This document shows, one piece after another, positions 1 through 7,069 of a DNA stretch of 47,345 nt (its first letter is position 1; every line of letters begins with the position of its first letter). Source of the stretch: an uncultured Bacteroidales bacterium (GTDB lineage: Bacteria; Bacteroidota; Bacteroidia; Bacteroidales; Bacteroidaceae). The stretch covers positions 1 through 47,345 of the forward strand of contig CADAEK010000027.1 in the NCBI GenBank assembly GCA_902786925.1, given 5' to 3'. Under the pieces are notes generated by a model. It ran no database searches, had not been told where the DNA came from, and worked only from the letters and a program-made list of their open reading frames with translations. A program made the translations under genes and the position numbers.

Positions 1-168
1 AAGAAACTGTCTTGTTATATCATCATCTAAGTACAGATATCATCATTTTTTTAAGAGATCTCTCTATTATCTCATATAATCTTCTGCAAACTTAGAGTGC
101 AATCTGTGTGACTTTCCCGTACTACAGTAGGCTGTGAAAAGGTGAATTCGTGAAAAATGCTTGTGGGG

Positions 169-1101
169 TTACTCCTCCTGCTTCTTGATGGTATATAGTT
201 TGGCGACGATGGCGCCGCTGATGTTGTGCCATACGCTGAAGATGGCACCGGGGATGGTGGCCATAGGGTAGGAGGCGAAATGCAGGGCGGCGAGTCCTGC
301 GGCAAGGCCAGAGTTCTGCATGCCTACCTCTATGCTGATAGCTCTGCGTTTGGCTGAAGGCAGTCCCAAGAGGCGGCCTATCAGGTAGCCTATGCCTATA
401 CCGAAGAGGTTGTGGAGCATGACTACTGCGATGATGATGAGTCCGCCTGACAGGAGTTTCCCTGCGCTGGCGGCTATCACGATGAGCACAAGGGCACAGA
501 TGGTAATTGTTGAAAGGGCTGGGAGATAGGCGGTGACCATGGAGGTCTGGCGAGGCCATAACCGCTTGATCACGAGTCCTGCAGCAATGGGTAGGATGAC
601 TACCCAAAGGATGCTTAACAGCATACCCAGCACATCTACATCTACGGTCTTGCCGGCCAGCAGCAACACGAGCAGGGGAGTGGCCAACGGGGCCAGCAGG
701 GTGCTGACTCCTGTCATGCCTACTGAGAGCGCAAGGTCACCCTTGGCCAGATAGGTGATGACGTTGGACGCTGTGCCTCCTGGACAGCAGCCTACCAGCA
801 CAACACCGATGGTGAGGGCTTCGTCGAGCGCAAAGGCTTTGGATAGCGCCCATGCCAGCAGGGGCATGACGGTGAACTGGGCCAGGCAGCCAATGATGAC
901 GTCTTTGGGACGGCTGAACACGACTCGGAAGTCTTCTGCCTGCAGGGTTAGTCCCATGCCGAACATGATGACGCCTAACAGCGGGCTTATCACGGTGGGC
1001 TTCACATGTCCCACGATGTCGGGAAATGCTAGTCCCACGATGGCTGACAGCAGCACGAGTGCGCCCATATAGTCGGATATCAATTTGCAGATGTGTTTCA
1101 T
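169..1101 (-). CDS. BASS-family (bile acid:sodium symporter-like) transporter
   Basis: This 310-residue polytopic membrane protein has the length and profile (about 9-10 hydrophobic segments) of the BASS family, which carries organic anions such as bile acids, pantothenate or 2-keto acids with sodium in the inner membrane. The clearest signature is the glycine/proline stretch GCCPGGTASNV near residues 103-113, followed by the alternating small-residue helix that forms the sodium-binding crossover in this family. The C-terminal AIFSVWHNISGAI matches the last BASS helix. The substrate cannot be told from sequence. The gene is alone on its strand, with a Bacteroidetes promoter box about 62 bases upstream, and the long repeat mosaic lies on its promoter side. 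A second, divergent BASS-type gene is at 26046-27023. Confidence 0.9.
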   Translation of the reverse strand: MKHICKLISDYMGALVLLSAIVGLAFPDIVGHVKPTVISPLLGVIMFGMGLTLQAEDFRVVFSRPKDVIIGCLAQFTVMPLLAWALSKAFALDEALTIGVVLVGCCPGGTASNVITYLAKGDLALSVGMTGVSTLLAPLATPLLVLLLAGKTVDVDVLGMLLSILWVVILPIAAGLVIKRLWPRQTSMVTAYLPALSTITICALVLIVIAASAGKLLSGGLIIIAVVMLHNLFGIGIGYLIGRLLGLPSAKRRAISIEVGMQNSGLAAGLAALHFASYPMATIPGAIFSVWHNISGAIVAKLYTIKKQEE

Positions 1102-1162
1102 TGGTGATGTTTTGCGTTTCAGTTTGATGTATAAAATGTAAGGTCGAACTTGAATGTCAGGG

Positions 1163-1170
1163 CAAAGTTA
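1163..1170 (-). promoter_or_regulatory. Bacteroidetes -7 box for the BASS transporter
   Basis: On the minus strand this reads TAACTTTG, matching the Bacteroidetes consensus TAnnTTTG. It lies about 60 bases upstream of the transporter start. No convincing -33 TTTG was confirmed. Confidence 0.5.
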
Positions 1171-1422
1171 ACACCTTTATCGGAATTGTCAAAACGCAGG
1201 AGTCACTTTTAATTGATAATCTTAGTTAGTTGACAATCTTAGTTAATTGACAGTTGATAGTTGACAGTTGACAGTTGGGCTCGCGCGGTGTTATTTAGGT
1301 CACACAGATTACGTGGATGACACGGATTTTGGAAGCCTTGGGCGGCTTGGTCGGTTTTTATTGCTTCGCAAGAAATCATATAAAATCTTGTTTAAATATT
1401 GGGGGCGAGGCCCAGAAATAAG

Positions 1423-1470
1423 AGAGCCATTCTTGGCTCTAAAATCTGTGAAATCTGCGGAATCTGTGTG
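1423..1470 (+). repeat. 48-nt dispersed module, copy 1
   Basis: The module has a small hairpin (AGAGCCattcttGGCTCT) followed by three echoes of ATCTGTG/ATCTGCGG. It matches 2156-2203 at 45 of 48 positions. Confidence 0.85.
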
Positions 1471-2037
1471 CCTTTTTCTGTGCCGCAGGAGGCGGCGAAT
1501 CTGCTCAATCTGTTTAATCATCGCGAAGCGGTATGTTATTTTATCTCACACAGATCACGTGGATTACACAGATTTTTGGAGCCTTGCACGGCTCTGGGCT
1601 GACGGTTGAGAGTTGACAGGTGAGAGGTCTGAGGGCTAATGTCTAAGGTCAAATGTCTAATGTCAAAAGTCAAATGTCTAATGTCAAATGTCTAAGGGAG
1701 GAGGGAGGAGAGAAGAGGGAGGAGGTCTGAAGGCTGATGTAGGAGGGCTGAAGGCTGAGGGATGATGGCTGATGTAGGAAGGTTCAACATAAATTTTAAT
1801 GATCAATTATATGGAGTGATTAGATGATAATTATATGTTTATTCAACATTAATTGGCCATTAATTGGAACATTAATTTTTCATTAATTATATTTTTCCAG
1901 AGGTTCGAACCTGGTGGTGGGGACGAAGGGGAGAGTTGAGAGTTGATAGTTGACAATTGACAGTTGACAGGTGATGGGTCTGAAGGCTGAGGTCTAATGT
2001 CAAAAGTCTGAAGGCTAAGGGCTGAAGGAGGAGGGAG

Positions 2038-2084
2038 GAGGAAAATTCTATAATTCTCTAATTCTTGACCTTATGTTAGCCTAT
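2038..2084. repeat. Module shared, inverted, with the 42.2-42.4 kb locus
   Basis: Positions 2052-2084 (33 nt) are the exact reverse complement of 42155-42187, and 2038-2072 (35 nt) are the exact reverse complement of 42328-42362. It is AT-rich and has no coding sense. Confidence 0.9.
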
Positions 2085-2155
2085 TTCTGGGCTTTGCCCT
2101 AAGATTTAAACAAGATTTTATATGATTTCTTGCGCAGCAATAAAAAATACACCAC

Positions 2156-2203
2156 AGAGCCATTCTTGGCTCCAAAATCTGTGCCATCTGCGGAATCTGT
2201 GTG
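2156..2203 (+). repeat. 48-nt dispersed module, copy 2
   Basis: Second copy of the 1423-1470 module in the same orientation. The three differences fall in the hairpin arm (GGCTCC for GGCTCT) and in the first ATCTG echo (CC for AA). Confidence 0.85.
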
Positions 2204-2397
2204 ACATTAGAAAACAACCCTTAACCCTTAACCGTGAACCCTGAACCCTTAACCGTGAACCCTTAAGGGAAGGAGAGGAGCCTTGCGCGGCTCTGGGCTG
2301 CGATACTCAATTTTTGTTAATTCAGGGCTGTGCTTGCCGTGTTGCGAAACGTCTAAAACACTCTGTTTTGGGTATTGTGCCCTTGGCAATTCTGCCG

Positions 2398-2405
2398 TAC
2401 CTTTG
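2398..2405 (+). promoter_or_regulatory. Promoter of the calycin-like lipoprotein gene
   Basis: TACCTTTG, with a TTG at 2375-2377 spaced 20 nt upstream, fits the -33/-7 Bacteroidetes promoter. Transcription would start near 2411, leaving a leader of about 50 nt before the ATG at 2464. Confidence 0.65.
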
Positions 2406-2463
2406 CACCAGATTTTGAAAGGGTAACAGACAATCAATTACAATATTAATTTTATAAGGTAAA

Positions 2464-3333
2464 ATGAAAAAGATTCTATTTCCGATGGCAACAGCGCTGA
2501 TGCTGATGCTTGCATTTACTTCTTGCTCAAGTGACGACAGCAACGATGACAACAACAATGGCTCTGAACAGTTTTCTTTCTCTGAACAGACTTACAGCAC
2601 GTGGAGCAAGGTGGACTTTGCCTATGGCAGCATGTATGATGGCAATGAGACGGTCAATGTGACGAAGGAGGCTGTGACTTTCCACTCTGACACCTGGGGC
2701 GACGGCTCTTTCACAGTCAGCTCTTTCACTCGGAACAGCAACGGCTCTTATAGCATTGCTGCTGAGGGTACTCTCGCGATGAATGGTCATGGAACGGTCA
2801 AATCGTATGATGCAACTGTGACTGGCACTATTGCCGCAGACGCACAGACGTTTGTCATTTCTGTTCCCAGTGTCATGGGCGGCACCGTGCTCAATGTGAC
2901 GGTGGGCGAACTGCCTGTTGCAGCCGCAGTTGAGGGCACTTACAAGGGTGGCACATACGTGAGTGCGGCGTACTTCCAGAAGCAGTATGCCACAGAGAAT
3001 GAGAAGGCTGTTCTCAAGGCTAACGAGGCGCTTGACGCTCTTTCGGTTAGCTACACTTCCGAGACCTGGGGAGAGTTCTCTTACGAGAATGTGGTGGCAA
3101 CCCAGAATGAGGACGGCTCGTATACGCTTGCAGGTGAAGGCAAGTGCCTCATGCCTGGCATGGGCGGTGGTGCAGCCAAGGAGTATATGGCTACTTTCGA
3201 AGGAAAGGTATCTAACAAGACGCTTGTGGCTACCTTCTCTGTGCCCAGCGTTATGGGCGGCACAACCGTCTATTTCAATGCTGAAGACTTTGCTGAGGTG
3301 CTTGCCAACGCGCAGGAGAATGATGGAAAATAA
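2464..3333 (+). CDS. Lipoprotein with two tandem calycin-like domains
   Basis: The protein has 289 residues with a lipoprotein signal peptide (lipobox Phe-Thr-Ser-Cys, Cys21) and an acidic Ser/Asp/Asn linker typical of surface-exposed Bacteroidetes lipoproteins. Two halves are clearly homologous: residues about 65-155 and 180-280 share TWGdgSF/TWGEFSY, the NgSYsiaaEG / EDGSYtLAGEG turn, and an identical VPSVMGGT strand near the end. This is the pattern of the Bacteroidetes calycin-like barrel family, whose members are often encoded beside heme or TonB-linked uptake genes; the function is unproven. The broken lipoprotein gene 9 bases downstream suggests the two once formed an operon. A promoter box lies at 2398. 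Confidence 0.8.
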   Translation: MKKILFPMATALMLMLAFTSCSSDDSNDDNNNGSEQFSFSEQTYSTWSKVDFAYGSMYDGNETVNVTKEAVTFHSDTWGDGSFTVSSFTRNSNGSYSIAAEGTLAMNGHGTVKSYDATVTGTIAADAQTFVISVPSVMGGTVLNVTVGELPVAAAVEGTYKGGTYVSAAYFQKQYATENEKAVLKANEALDALSVSYTSETWGEFSYENVVATQNEDGSYTLAGEGKCLMPGMGGGAAKEYMATFEGKVSNKTLVATFSVPSVMGGTTVYFNAEDFAEVLANAQENDGK

Positions 3334-3342
3334 ATACGTAGC

Positions 3343-3687
3343 ATGAAGATGCACAAATCGTTTCTTTTCGTTGGAATAGCCTCACTTGTGGGGCTATTCT
3401 CGTCTTGCGACGCGCTGGAGGACGTGTATGATGACCCCGAAGTGGCTGTGCAGAAAGGGCAGTATTATGTGGATGCCACGGGGCGATTGGTCTTGTTCGT
3501 TATTCAATGGGGTGAAGGTGACGGAAAAGCTGGGGTGATTATTTTTTTTTATAATCATTATAATTCAAGTTATTATTGTACCTTTGCAGCAGATGGTGAC
3601 CATATTAATCATAGGATTGTTGATTCCGCTCCTGGGCACGATGCTCGGCTCGGCATTTGTCTTTCTGATGAAGGACGAGATGTCTGA
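3343..3687 (+). pseudogene. Truncated lipoprotein gene remnant (possibly HmuY-like)
   Basis: The first about 45 codons look genuine: a lipoprotein signal (SLVGLFSSC, Cys22 of the longest frame or Cys20 from the second Met), an acidic DALEDVYDDPE linker and GQYYVDATG, which resembles the start of the mature part of HmuY-type Bacteroidetes lipoproteins (from memory of the family). After about 3483 the protein sense dissolves. The frame runs through an AT-rich stretch and the zupT promoter and ends inside zupT. Family members are usually about 200 residues or more. I infer a deletion that joined the gene start to the zupT promoter region. It could still be translated as a short lipoprotein. Confidence 0.55.
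3579..3586 (+). promoter_or_regulatory. Promoter box immediately upstream of the ZIP transporter
   Basis: TACCTTTG (followed by CA) is a perfect TAnnTTTG box. It ends only 6 nt before the ATG at 3593, so a start about 6 nt downstream of the box would give an almost leaderless mRNA. Confidence 0.6.
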
Positions 3688-4375
3688 ATTGTTGCAGAAG
3701 TTCTTGCTGGGATTTGCGTCGGGAGTCATGGTGGCCGCATCGGTGTGGTCGCTGTTGATTCCTGCAATGGACATGGGTAGTGGCAGTGGAGGATGGACGG
3801 TGGTGCCTGCGGCTGTGGGCTTCCTCTTGGGTATGGGCTTTCTGCTGCTGGTGGACTGCTTGACTCCGCACTTGCACATCGGAACGGATAAGCCGGAAGG
3901 AATTCGCTCGCATCTGTCGCGCACCATGATGCTGGTGCTGGCTGTGACTATTCATAACCTCCCAGAAGGTATGGCGGTGGGTGTGGTGTTTGCAGGGGCT
4001 GACAGCGGCGTGACGAATATTTCTCTGGCCAGCGCATTTGCCGTTGCGTTGGGTATCGCTATTCAGAACATTCCAGAGGGGGCTATTATCTCTATGCCCA
4101 TGCGGGCGGCTGGCAATAGCCGTTGGCGCTCATTTCTTATTGGGTCGCTGAGTGGAGTTGTTGAGCCTGTTGGCGCTGTGGCAATTTTGATGTTGGCCTC
4201 ATTGCTGACGCCCATTCTCCCTTATATGCTTGCTTTTGCTGCCGGTGCCATGCTCTATGTCGTGGTTGAGGAACTTATACCAGAGGCCTCCAGCGGGCAA
4301 CACAGCAATCTCAATACCATCGGTTTTGCTGTTGGCTTTGTCCTGATGATGGTGCTTGATGTCGTGATGGGGTAG
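3593..4375 (+). CDS. ZIP-family divalent metal transporter
   Basis: Inner-membrane importer of zinc or related divalent metals, ZIP family (GufA/ZupT-like branch), about 260 residues. The two ZIP signature helices are present, HNLPEGMAVG (TM4) and IQNIPEGAII (TM5), which supply the His/Asn/Glu residues of the binuclear metal site; a DEMSE loop follows TM1. The frame is open to a TTG at 3584, but that codon lies within the promoter box, so ATG 3593 is preferred. The gene ends just before a bidirectional terminator shared with the SPOR lipoprotein gene. Confidence 0.88.
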   Translation: MVTILIIGLLIPLLGTMLGSAFVFLMKDEMSELLQKFLLGFASGVMVAASVWSLLIPAMDMGSGSGGWTVVPAAVGFLLGMGFLLLVDCLTPHLHIGTDKPEGIRSHLSRTMMLVLAVTIHNLPEGMAVGVVFAGADSGVTNISLASAFAVALGIAIQNIPEGAIISMPMRAAGNSRWRSFLIGSLSGVVEPVGAVAILMLASLLTPILPYMLAFAAGAMLYVVVEELIPEASSGQHSNLNTIGFAVGFVLMMVLDVVMG

Positions 4376-4411
4376 TGTTGTGGTGCTGTTTGATAGGGAA
4401 CAGAAAAAAGG

Positions 4412-4450
4412 AAGGTGCCAGTTCGTATGGATAACGGACTGGCACCTTTC
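4412..4450. terminator. Bidirectional terminator between the ZIP and SPOR genes
   Basis: Arms 4412-4426 and 4434-4448 (AAGGTGCCAGT... / ...ACTGGCACCTT) form a 15-bp stem with a 7-nt loop and one G-U pair. An A-rich stretch lies 5' and TTTC 3', so it can serve both convergent genes. Confidence 0.8.
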
Positions 4451-4480
4451 GTATGGTTGATAATTGTAGTTATCGGTTGT

Positions 4481-4960
4481 TTAGTAAGTGCGGTAGAGCA
4501 ACCATGCGTCTGGATAAGAACCTCTGAGCTGGTCGCGTGACTGGATGGCAGATGCACGGTCGTCGAAAGAAGATGCGATGACGCGATACATGCCTGTCTC
4601 TGGGTTCTGAGCAACCTGTGCAGAATAGCCTTTCGCTACGAGTGTGTTGCGGAGGTTGTTGGCGTTATCGAGGCTGTTGAATGAGCCGCAGACAACATTG
4701 AATGCCTTGAGGCTGCCACCATTCATGACGGAGAGGCGTTCCTGACGGTCGTTCTCTGTGTTGGCAGGAGCAACGGGTGTGCTGATAACAGGGGTAACAG
4801 CAACAGGAGCAGTCTCCACTTGGTCGGCTGCAGCAGTACGTGCCATTTCTTTGGCTTTTTCTTTCTCGTATGCCTTTTTGTAGCTGCTTTCAGACGACTT
4901 ACATGAAACAAAGGCTAAGGCTGCAACGAGTGCAAGGCCCATCATGAGTTTTTTCTTCAT
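4481..4960 (-). CDS. SPOR-domain lipoprotein
   Basis: The protein has 159 residues. An N-terminal lipoprotein signal (ALAFVSC, Cys20) is followed by a short charged helix (about 21-45), a Pro/Val/Thr-rich linker (about 48-70) and a SPOR domain (about 85-159: NVVCGSF, repeated Asn/Leu helix, KGYSAQV, YRVIASSF). SPOR domains bind denuded glycan strands in septal peptidoglycan, so a role at the division site from the outer membrane or periplasm is likely. It is a single gene with its own promoter box at 5001-5008 and shares a terminator with the ZIP gene. Confidence 0.88.
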   Translation of the reverse strand: MKKKLMMGLALVAALAFVSCKSSESSYKKAYEKEKAKEMARTAAADQVETAPVAVTPVISTPVAPANTENDRQERLSVMNGGSLKAFNVVCGSFNSLDNANNLRNTLVAKGYSAQVAQNPETGMYRVIASSFDDRASAIQSRDQLRGSYPDAWLLYRTY

Positions 4961-5000
4961 AAAGTGTATGCTTAATGTGTTAATGATTGAATGATGTGGA

Positions 5001-5008
5001 CAAAGTTA
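5001..5008 (-). promoter_or_regulatory. -7 box for the SPOR lipoprotein gene
   Basis: The minus strand reads TAACTTTG about 40 nt upstream of the start codon, consistent with TAnnTTTG. Confidence 0.5.
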
Positions 5009-5139
5009 GCCTTTATTTGCCACATTCTTGGAGAATTGGATGTAAAAAAACGTTAAACAATGGAAAAAGTATTGGTTTTCACGAATAATGTTGTACATTT
5101 GACTCAGAATACAAACAATTAACCTTTTTATTAACCTCT

Positions 5140-5147
5140 TAAATTTG
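5140..5147 (+). promoter_or_regulatory. -7 box just upstream of the YtxH gene
   Basis: TAAATTTG matches TAnnTTTG and ends 7 nt before the ATG at 5155, which would leave almost no leader. The flanking DNA is AT-rich, so chance is possible. Confidence 0.4.
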
Positions 5148-5154
5148 TACGATT

Positions 5155-5397
5155 ATGACTAAAGGAGATGGATTTGCATTAGTTGCTGCTTTTGTAGGCG
5201 GTGCTATCGCCGGCGCAGCGGTTGGTTTGCTCTTTGCCCCAGAGAAGGGCGTGGATCAGCGTGCTAAGATAAAAGAAGCGCTCCAGAAGCGTGGTATCAA
5301 ACTGGACAAGGAGGGCTTTGACAAGCTGGTGGAGGACATCAAGAACATTGGCAAAAAGAAGGAGCCTGTTCCTGCCGTTGACTTTGATGTCGAGTAG
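5155..5397 (+). CDS. YtxH-domain small membrane protein
   Basis: The protein has 80 residues. A glycine/alanine-rich membrane segment (about 8-28, including GGAIAGAAVGLLFAPEKG) is followed by a basic amphipathic helical tail, which is the YtxH (GvpP-like) architecture. These proteins are induced by envelope or general stress in several bacteria, but their molecular role is unknown. The gene heads a three-gene set with a holin-like membrane protein (5579) and a small protein (6028). A large hairpin in the 181-nt gap may influence read-through. Confidence 0.85.
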   Translation: MTKGDGFALVAAFVGGAIAGAAVGLLFAPEKGVDQRAKIKEALQKRGIKLDKEGFDKLVEDIKNIGKKKEPVPAVDFDVE

Positions 5398-5437
5398 TGA
5401 CTTGCTAAGAGCCGAAACGGAACGGCTCGACACTCAA

Positions 5438-5516
5438 AATTATCGCTTCGCTCAAAGTTGATGCGCGTGTTGCCAATGGAATGGCGGGTGCTGCGGCTTT
5501 GAGTGTAGCGATAATT
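5438..5516 (+). other. Large RNA hairpin between the YtxH and holin-like genes
   Basis: Arms 5438-5457 and 5497-5516 pair at 18 of 20 positions around a 39-nt GC-rich loop. There is no U-tract after the stem, so it is not an obvious terminator. It could be an mRNA processing or stability element. Confidence 0.6.
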
Positions 5517-5578
5517 AGTATGGTTCTGAGAACTTTTATAGATAGAAATAGGCTAAAACAAGGATACTTTATACGTTT

Positions 5579-6031
5579 ATGGGACTGGATGCTTCAAAGC
5601 AAATCAACAATGACCTGAAACGGGTGCTATACAGAGCGGAACGTTATTTGCGCTTGGCTGCGGCGGAACGGCTCACCGTGGTGACTTCGTGTGTGGTGTT
5701 TGCTGCCATCGCATTTGCGTTGGCTACAAGCGCTATATTCTTCTTAAGCACAGGTGTGGTGAAGACGCTGGCGTTGCTGACTGGCAACGAAATGCTGAGC
5801 TATTATCTCGTGGGAGCCGTGCTCCTCTTGGCTATTGGAGTCATTTATCTGTGCCGTAAACCGCTCATTGAGAACCGTTATGTCAAAGTGTTCAGCCGAC
5901 AGCTGCTGGAAGGGCCTACCTTGACGGAGGAGCTTTTGGCGAAGTCGGACAAGGAGGAGCGCATTCATCAATTGGCTGAATCGTTGGCGAAGGAAATGGA
6001 GGATTATGAAGAGGAAGGAGGTGACCTATGA
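5579..6031 (+). CDS. Holin-like (Phage_holin_3_6 type) two-helix membrane protein
   Basis: The protein has 150 residues: an N-terminal amphipathic helix rich in Arg/Leu (1-35), two hydrophobic hairpin helices (about 37-60 and 72-92), then a charged helical C-terminus. This matches the chromosomal Phage_holin_3_6/DUF1469 family, which despite its name is usually not a phage lysis protein. It overlaps the next gene by 4 bases (ATGA), so the two are translationally coupled. No phage genes are nearby. Confidence 0.75.
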   Translation: MGLDASKQINNDLKRVLYRAERYLRLAAAERLTVVTSCVVFAAIAFALATSAIFFLSTGVVKTLALLTGNEMLSYYLVGAVLLLAIGVIYLCRKPLIENRYVKVFSRQLLEGPTLTEELLAKSDKEERIHQLAESLAKEMEDYEEEGGDL

Positions 6032-6270
6032 AAAAGGTGGCTTATCTTTCGTTGGATGAGATTCGTGCTGACAAGGTGAAGGCACGACGGCTCATGATGC
6101 GTAGCCTTGATGACCTGAAAGGCGATGTGTCTAACTGCTTCATGCCAGCGGACAATCTGTTCTTGAATTCGTCGAACAGATGGATGAACTGGATTGGTTA
6201 TGGCATCACCGCCTACAAAACGTTTAAGACATTTAGAAGTGTGTTCAGCTTCATCGCAAGATTGATATAA
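6028..6270 (+). CDS. Small protein of unknown function
   Basis: The protein has 80 residues. The first half is charged (LSLDEIRADKVKARRLM), followed by a weakly hydrophobic segment ending FSFIARLI. I do not recognise a named family. It overlaps the holin-like gene by 4 nt, so it is co-expressed with it, and it probably works with the YtxH and holin-like proteins at the membrane. A long word-repeat hairpin starts 15 nt after its stop. Confidence 0.7.
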   Translation: MKKVAYLSLDEIRADKVKARRLMMRSLDDLKGDVSNCFMPADNLFLNSSNRWMNWIGYGITAYKTFKTFRSVFSFIARLI

Positions 6271-6284
6271 CACGCTCTCTATGT

Positions 6285-6380
6285 GTGAAAAGTGAGGTGT
6301 GAAGAGTGAAATGTTCTTGTGTCGGACCGTTGAAAGGTCATGTAGCAGGGATTTTTCACTCTTCACACTTTACTTTTCAC
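6285..6380. repeat. GTGAAAAGTG-word hairpin after the small-protein gene
   Basis: Arm 6285-6311 and arm 6354-6380 are near-complementary over 27 nt (25 pairs). They are built from repeats of GTGAAAAGTGAG / GTGAAGAGTG words. It may end transcription of the YtxH cluster; it lies just before the recR promoter. Confidence 0.75.
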
Positions 6381-6390
6381 TTTTATTCGT

Positions 6391-6398
6391 TATCTTTG
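6391..6398 (+). promoter_or_regulatory. recR promoter box
   Basis: TATCTTTG followed by CA fits the Bacteroidetes -7 element. The expected leader to the ATG at 6434 is about 30 nt. Confidence 0.6.
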
Positions 6399-6433
6399 CA
6401 GTCGATTAAGGGTTAACGTACAAGGGAACTGGT

Positions 6434-7051
6434 ATGAATCAGCAGTATTCGTCAGCATTGCTCGAACGTGCAGTGGATGAGTTTTCTAAGTTGCCAGGTG
6501 TGGGGCGAAAAACAGCCATGCGCTTGGTGCTGCATATGTTGCGGATGGATGTGGGGCGCATTGATGCTTTTACGGATGCTGTATCAACACTATGTCATGA
6601 GGTGCACTATTGCAAGGTGTGCCACAACATTAGTGACGAAGATGTGTGTCAGATTTGTGCGAACCCTATGCGTGATGCTTCGCAAATCTGTGTGGTGGAG
6701 AATGTGCAGGATGTGATGTCGATAGAGCAGACACAGATGTACCGAGGACTGTATCATGTGCTGGGCGGCGTGATTTCGCCTATGGATGGTGTGGGCCCTG
6801 GACAACTGGAGATTGAAAGTCTGATAGAGCGTGTGAGTCGTGGAGGCGTGGAAGAGGTGATTTTTGCCTTGAGCTCAACGATGGAAGGCGACGCGACAAA
6901 CTTCTATATCTCGCGAAAGTTGCACCGCTGGCCAGAGGTGAAGTTGACGATGCTGGCAAGGGGCATGAGCATTAATGATGAACTGCAGTACACGGATGAA
7001 GTGACGCTGGGACGGTCGTTGGTGAATAGAGTGCCTGTAAAGGATAGATGA
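6434..7051 (+). CDS. recR: Recombination mediator protein RecR
   Basis: RecR works with RecO (and RecF) to load RecA at gaps and ends. It has 205 residues, the usual length. Seen in order: helix-hairpin-helix LPGVGRKTA (20-28), a C4 zinc finger (Cys60, Cys63, Cys72, Cys75), and a Toprim domain beginning ICVVEN (Glu89) with [15 protein letters not shown]. The gene has its own promoter box and is followed 18 nt later by a membrane-protein gene. Confidence 0.97.
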   Translation: MNQQYSSALLERAVDEFSKLPGVGRKTAMRLVLHMLRMDVGRIDAFTDAVSTLCHEVHYCKVCHNISDEDVCQICANPMRDASQICVVENVQDVMSIEQTQMYRGLYHVLGGVISPMDGVGPGQLEIESLIERVSRGGVEEVIFALSSTMEGDATNFYISRKLHRWPEVKLTMLARGMSINDELQYTDEVTLGRSLVNRVPVKDR

Positions 7052-7069
7052 TGATTTATTGTTGAATTT

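Larger units (their letters stand above)
1200..2300. repeat. Intergenic mosaic of short-word and module repeats
   Basis: There is no credible gene between 1102 and 2463. The DNA is made of repeated words in several families: TTGACAGTTGATAG-type words (about 1225-1276, 1605-1622, 1931-1973), ATGTCTAATGTCAAA-type words (about 1637-1697, 2000-2012), purine-rich GAGGGAGGAG runs, and an AACCCTTAACCGTG word (2217-2266). Longer modules are also repeated: 1423-1470 recurs at 2156-2203 with three mismatches, 1301-1347 resembles 1547-1600, and a 31-nt segment at 1367-1397 recurs exactly inverted at 2104-2134. Short open frames here follow the repeats and are not believed. Confidence 0.85.

Noticed and set aside
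1268..1609. 113-codon frame in the repeat mosaic
   Set aside because: It reads through dispersed repeat modules; the duplicate module at 2156 is not open in the same way and no protein family is apparent.
5579..6031. Prophage remnant suggested by a holin-like gene
   Set aside because: No endolysin, portal, terminase or integrase genes are nearby; the family is a common chromosomal membrane protein.
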